The notes under the pieces were generated by a model. That model worked only from the letters and a program-made list of their open reading frames with translations. It searched no databases and was not told the DNA's origin. From Cinclus cinclus (lineage: Eukaryota; Chordata; Aves; Passeriformes; Cinclidae): a DNA stretch of 64,000 nt. Where the stretch lies: positions 45,957,797 through 46,021,796 of the forward strand of contig NC_085046.1 of the NCBI RefSeq assembly GCF_963662255.1, in the 5' to 3' direction. The position numbers and the translations under genes are program-made. Numbering within the stretch: the stretch's first letter is position 1; each line of letters starts with the position of its first letter. Positions 63,739 to 64,000 of the stretch are shown in pieces.

Positions 63739-63870
63739 GTGTGTTTGGAGTTTGTTTTTTTTTTTTTTTTTGTTGTTGTTGTTTGTTTTATTTTGGTTTG
63801 GGTTTCTTGCTTGTTTGCTTGGTTTTGTCTGGGTTTCTTTTTATTTTTTTTTCTTTTTCTCTTTGTCTTT
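63739..63870 (+). repeat. T-rich and TTG/T-G low-complexity tract
   Basis: A T homopolymer run and TTG units near 63755-63785 lead into T/G- and T/C-rich sequence. A 120-codon open frame (63517-63879) ends in a Phe/Leu/Val-rich stretch made by this tract and is not credible as a gene. Confidence 0.88.
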
Positions 63871-63950
63871 TTAAACTAACTATTTATTCATTGTGTATCG
63901 ATTTTTAGTACAGGAAGCTCTGAAATTAAATTTAGCCTGAGCCATTAAAA

Positions 63951-63956
<6 letters not shown>

Positions 63957-64000
<44 letters not shown>
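63957..64000 (+). repeat. TA dinucleotide repeat truncated by the window end
   Basis: At least 44 bp of uninterrupted AT/TA units run to the last base, so the true length is unknown. Confidence 0.97.

Noticed and set aside
63517..63879. 120-codon frame with a hydrophobic tail
   Set aside because: The tail is encoded by a T-rich simple repeat and the upstream part has no recognised domain.

Overview
The window looks like AT-rich noncoding DNA from a bird, most likely a songbird. Three things suggest this. Several CR1 LINE fragments carry the avian CR1 3' end (CATAGAATCATAGAATGG-type sequence on the + strand for minus-strand copies). There are many solo endogenous-retrovirus LTRs of types I remember from passerine genomes. 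The background is AT-rich and repeat-light. The species assignment is inference, since no database could be searched. I find no protein-coding exon, tRNA, rRNA or CRISPR array I can support. The longest open frames (155, 142, 137, 131 and 129 codons) resemble no family I know. Many of the other open frames lie inside LTRs, CR1 copies or T/G-rich low-complexity DNA. The window is best read as intergenic or deep intronic.

Layout. 0-6.4 kb is unique sequence with a dispersed 78-bp duplication (2672 and 3714). 6.4-7.3 kb has a minus-strand LTR-like block with a 17-G run, then a CR1 fragment. 7.3-11.9 kb is unique. 11.9-12.7 kb is an old minus-strand CR1. 15.48 kb holds a TATATG hexamer array. 17.8-18.6 kb holds a probable LTR, a 151-bp internally deleted LTR and a CTA/CTG trinucleotide patch. 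20.76-21.45 kb is a CpG-rich solo LTR with a perfect GTATA target-site duplication. 24.0-24.6 kb is another probable LTR. 24.64-36.5 kb is a long stretch with no repeat I recognise. 36.5 kb is a CR1 3' end. 38.19-38.90 kb is a second solo LTR of the 20.8-kb family, with an AAGAG duplication.

The 43-58.4 kb part is repeat-dense. It has two CR1 copies, a 56-bp tandem duplication, a T/G-rich patch, an ERVK-like solo LTR (45571-46188, perfect 6-bp TAGTGT duplication, TATA box and three ATTGG boxes), and an LTR at 47.5 kb. Two further minus-strand LTRs lie at 49.4 and 51.35 kb, followed by a solo LTR at 56.98-57.71 kb (TGCAT duplication) and an old CR1 at 58.1 kb. The window ends inside a TA dinucleotide repeat.

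The most informative structure is the relation among the LTRs at 18.3, 20.8, 38.2, 47.5 and 57.0 kb. The 57.0-kb copy shares its U5 side with the 20.8/38.2-kb copies and its U3 side with the 47.5-kb copy, so it is a mosaic joined near the polyadenylation signal. I saw no retroviral gag, pol or env coding sequence. I did not find a new gene system.
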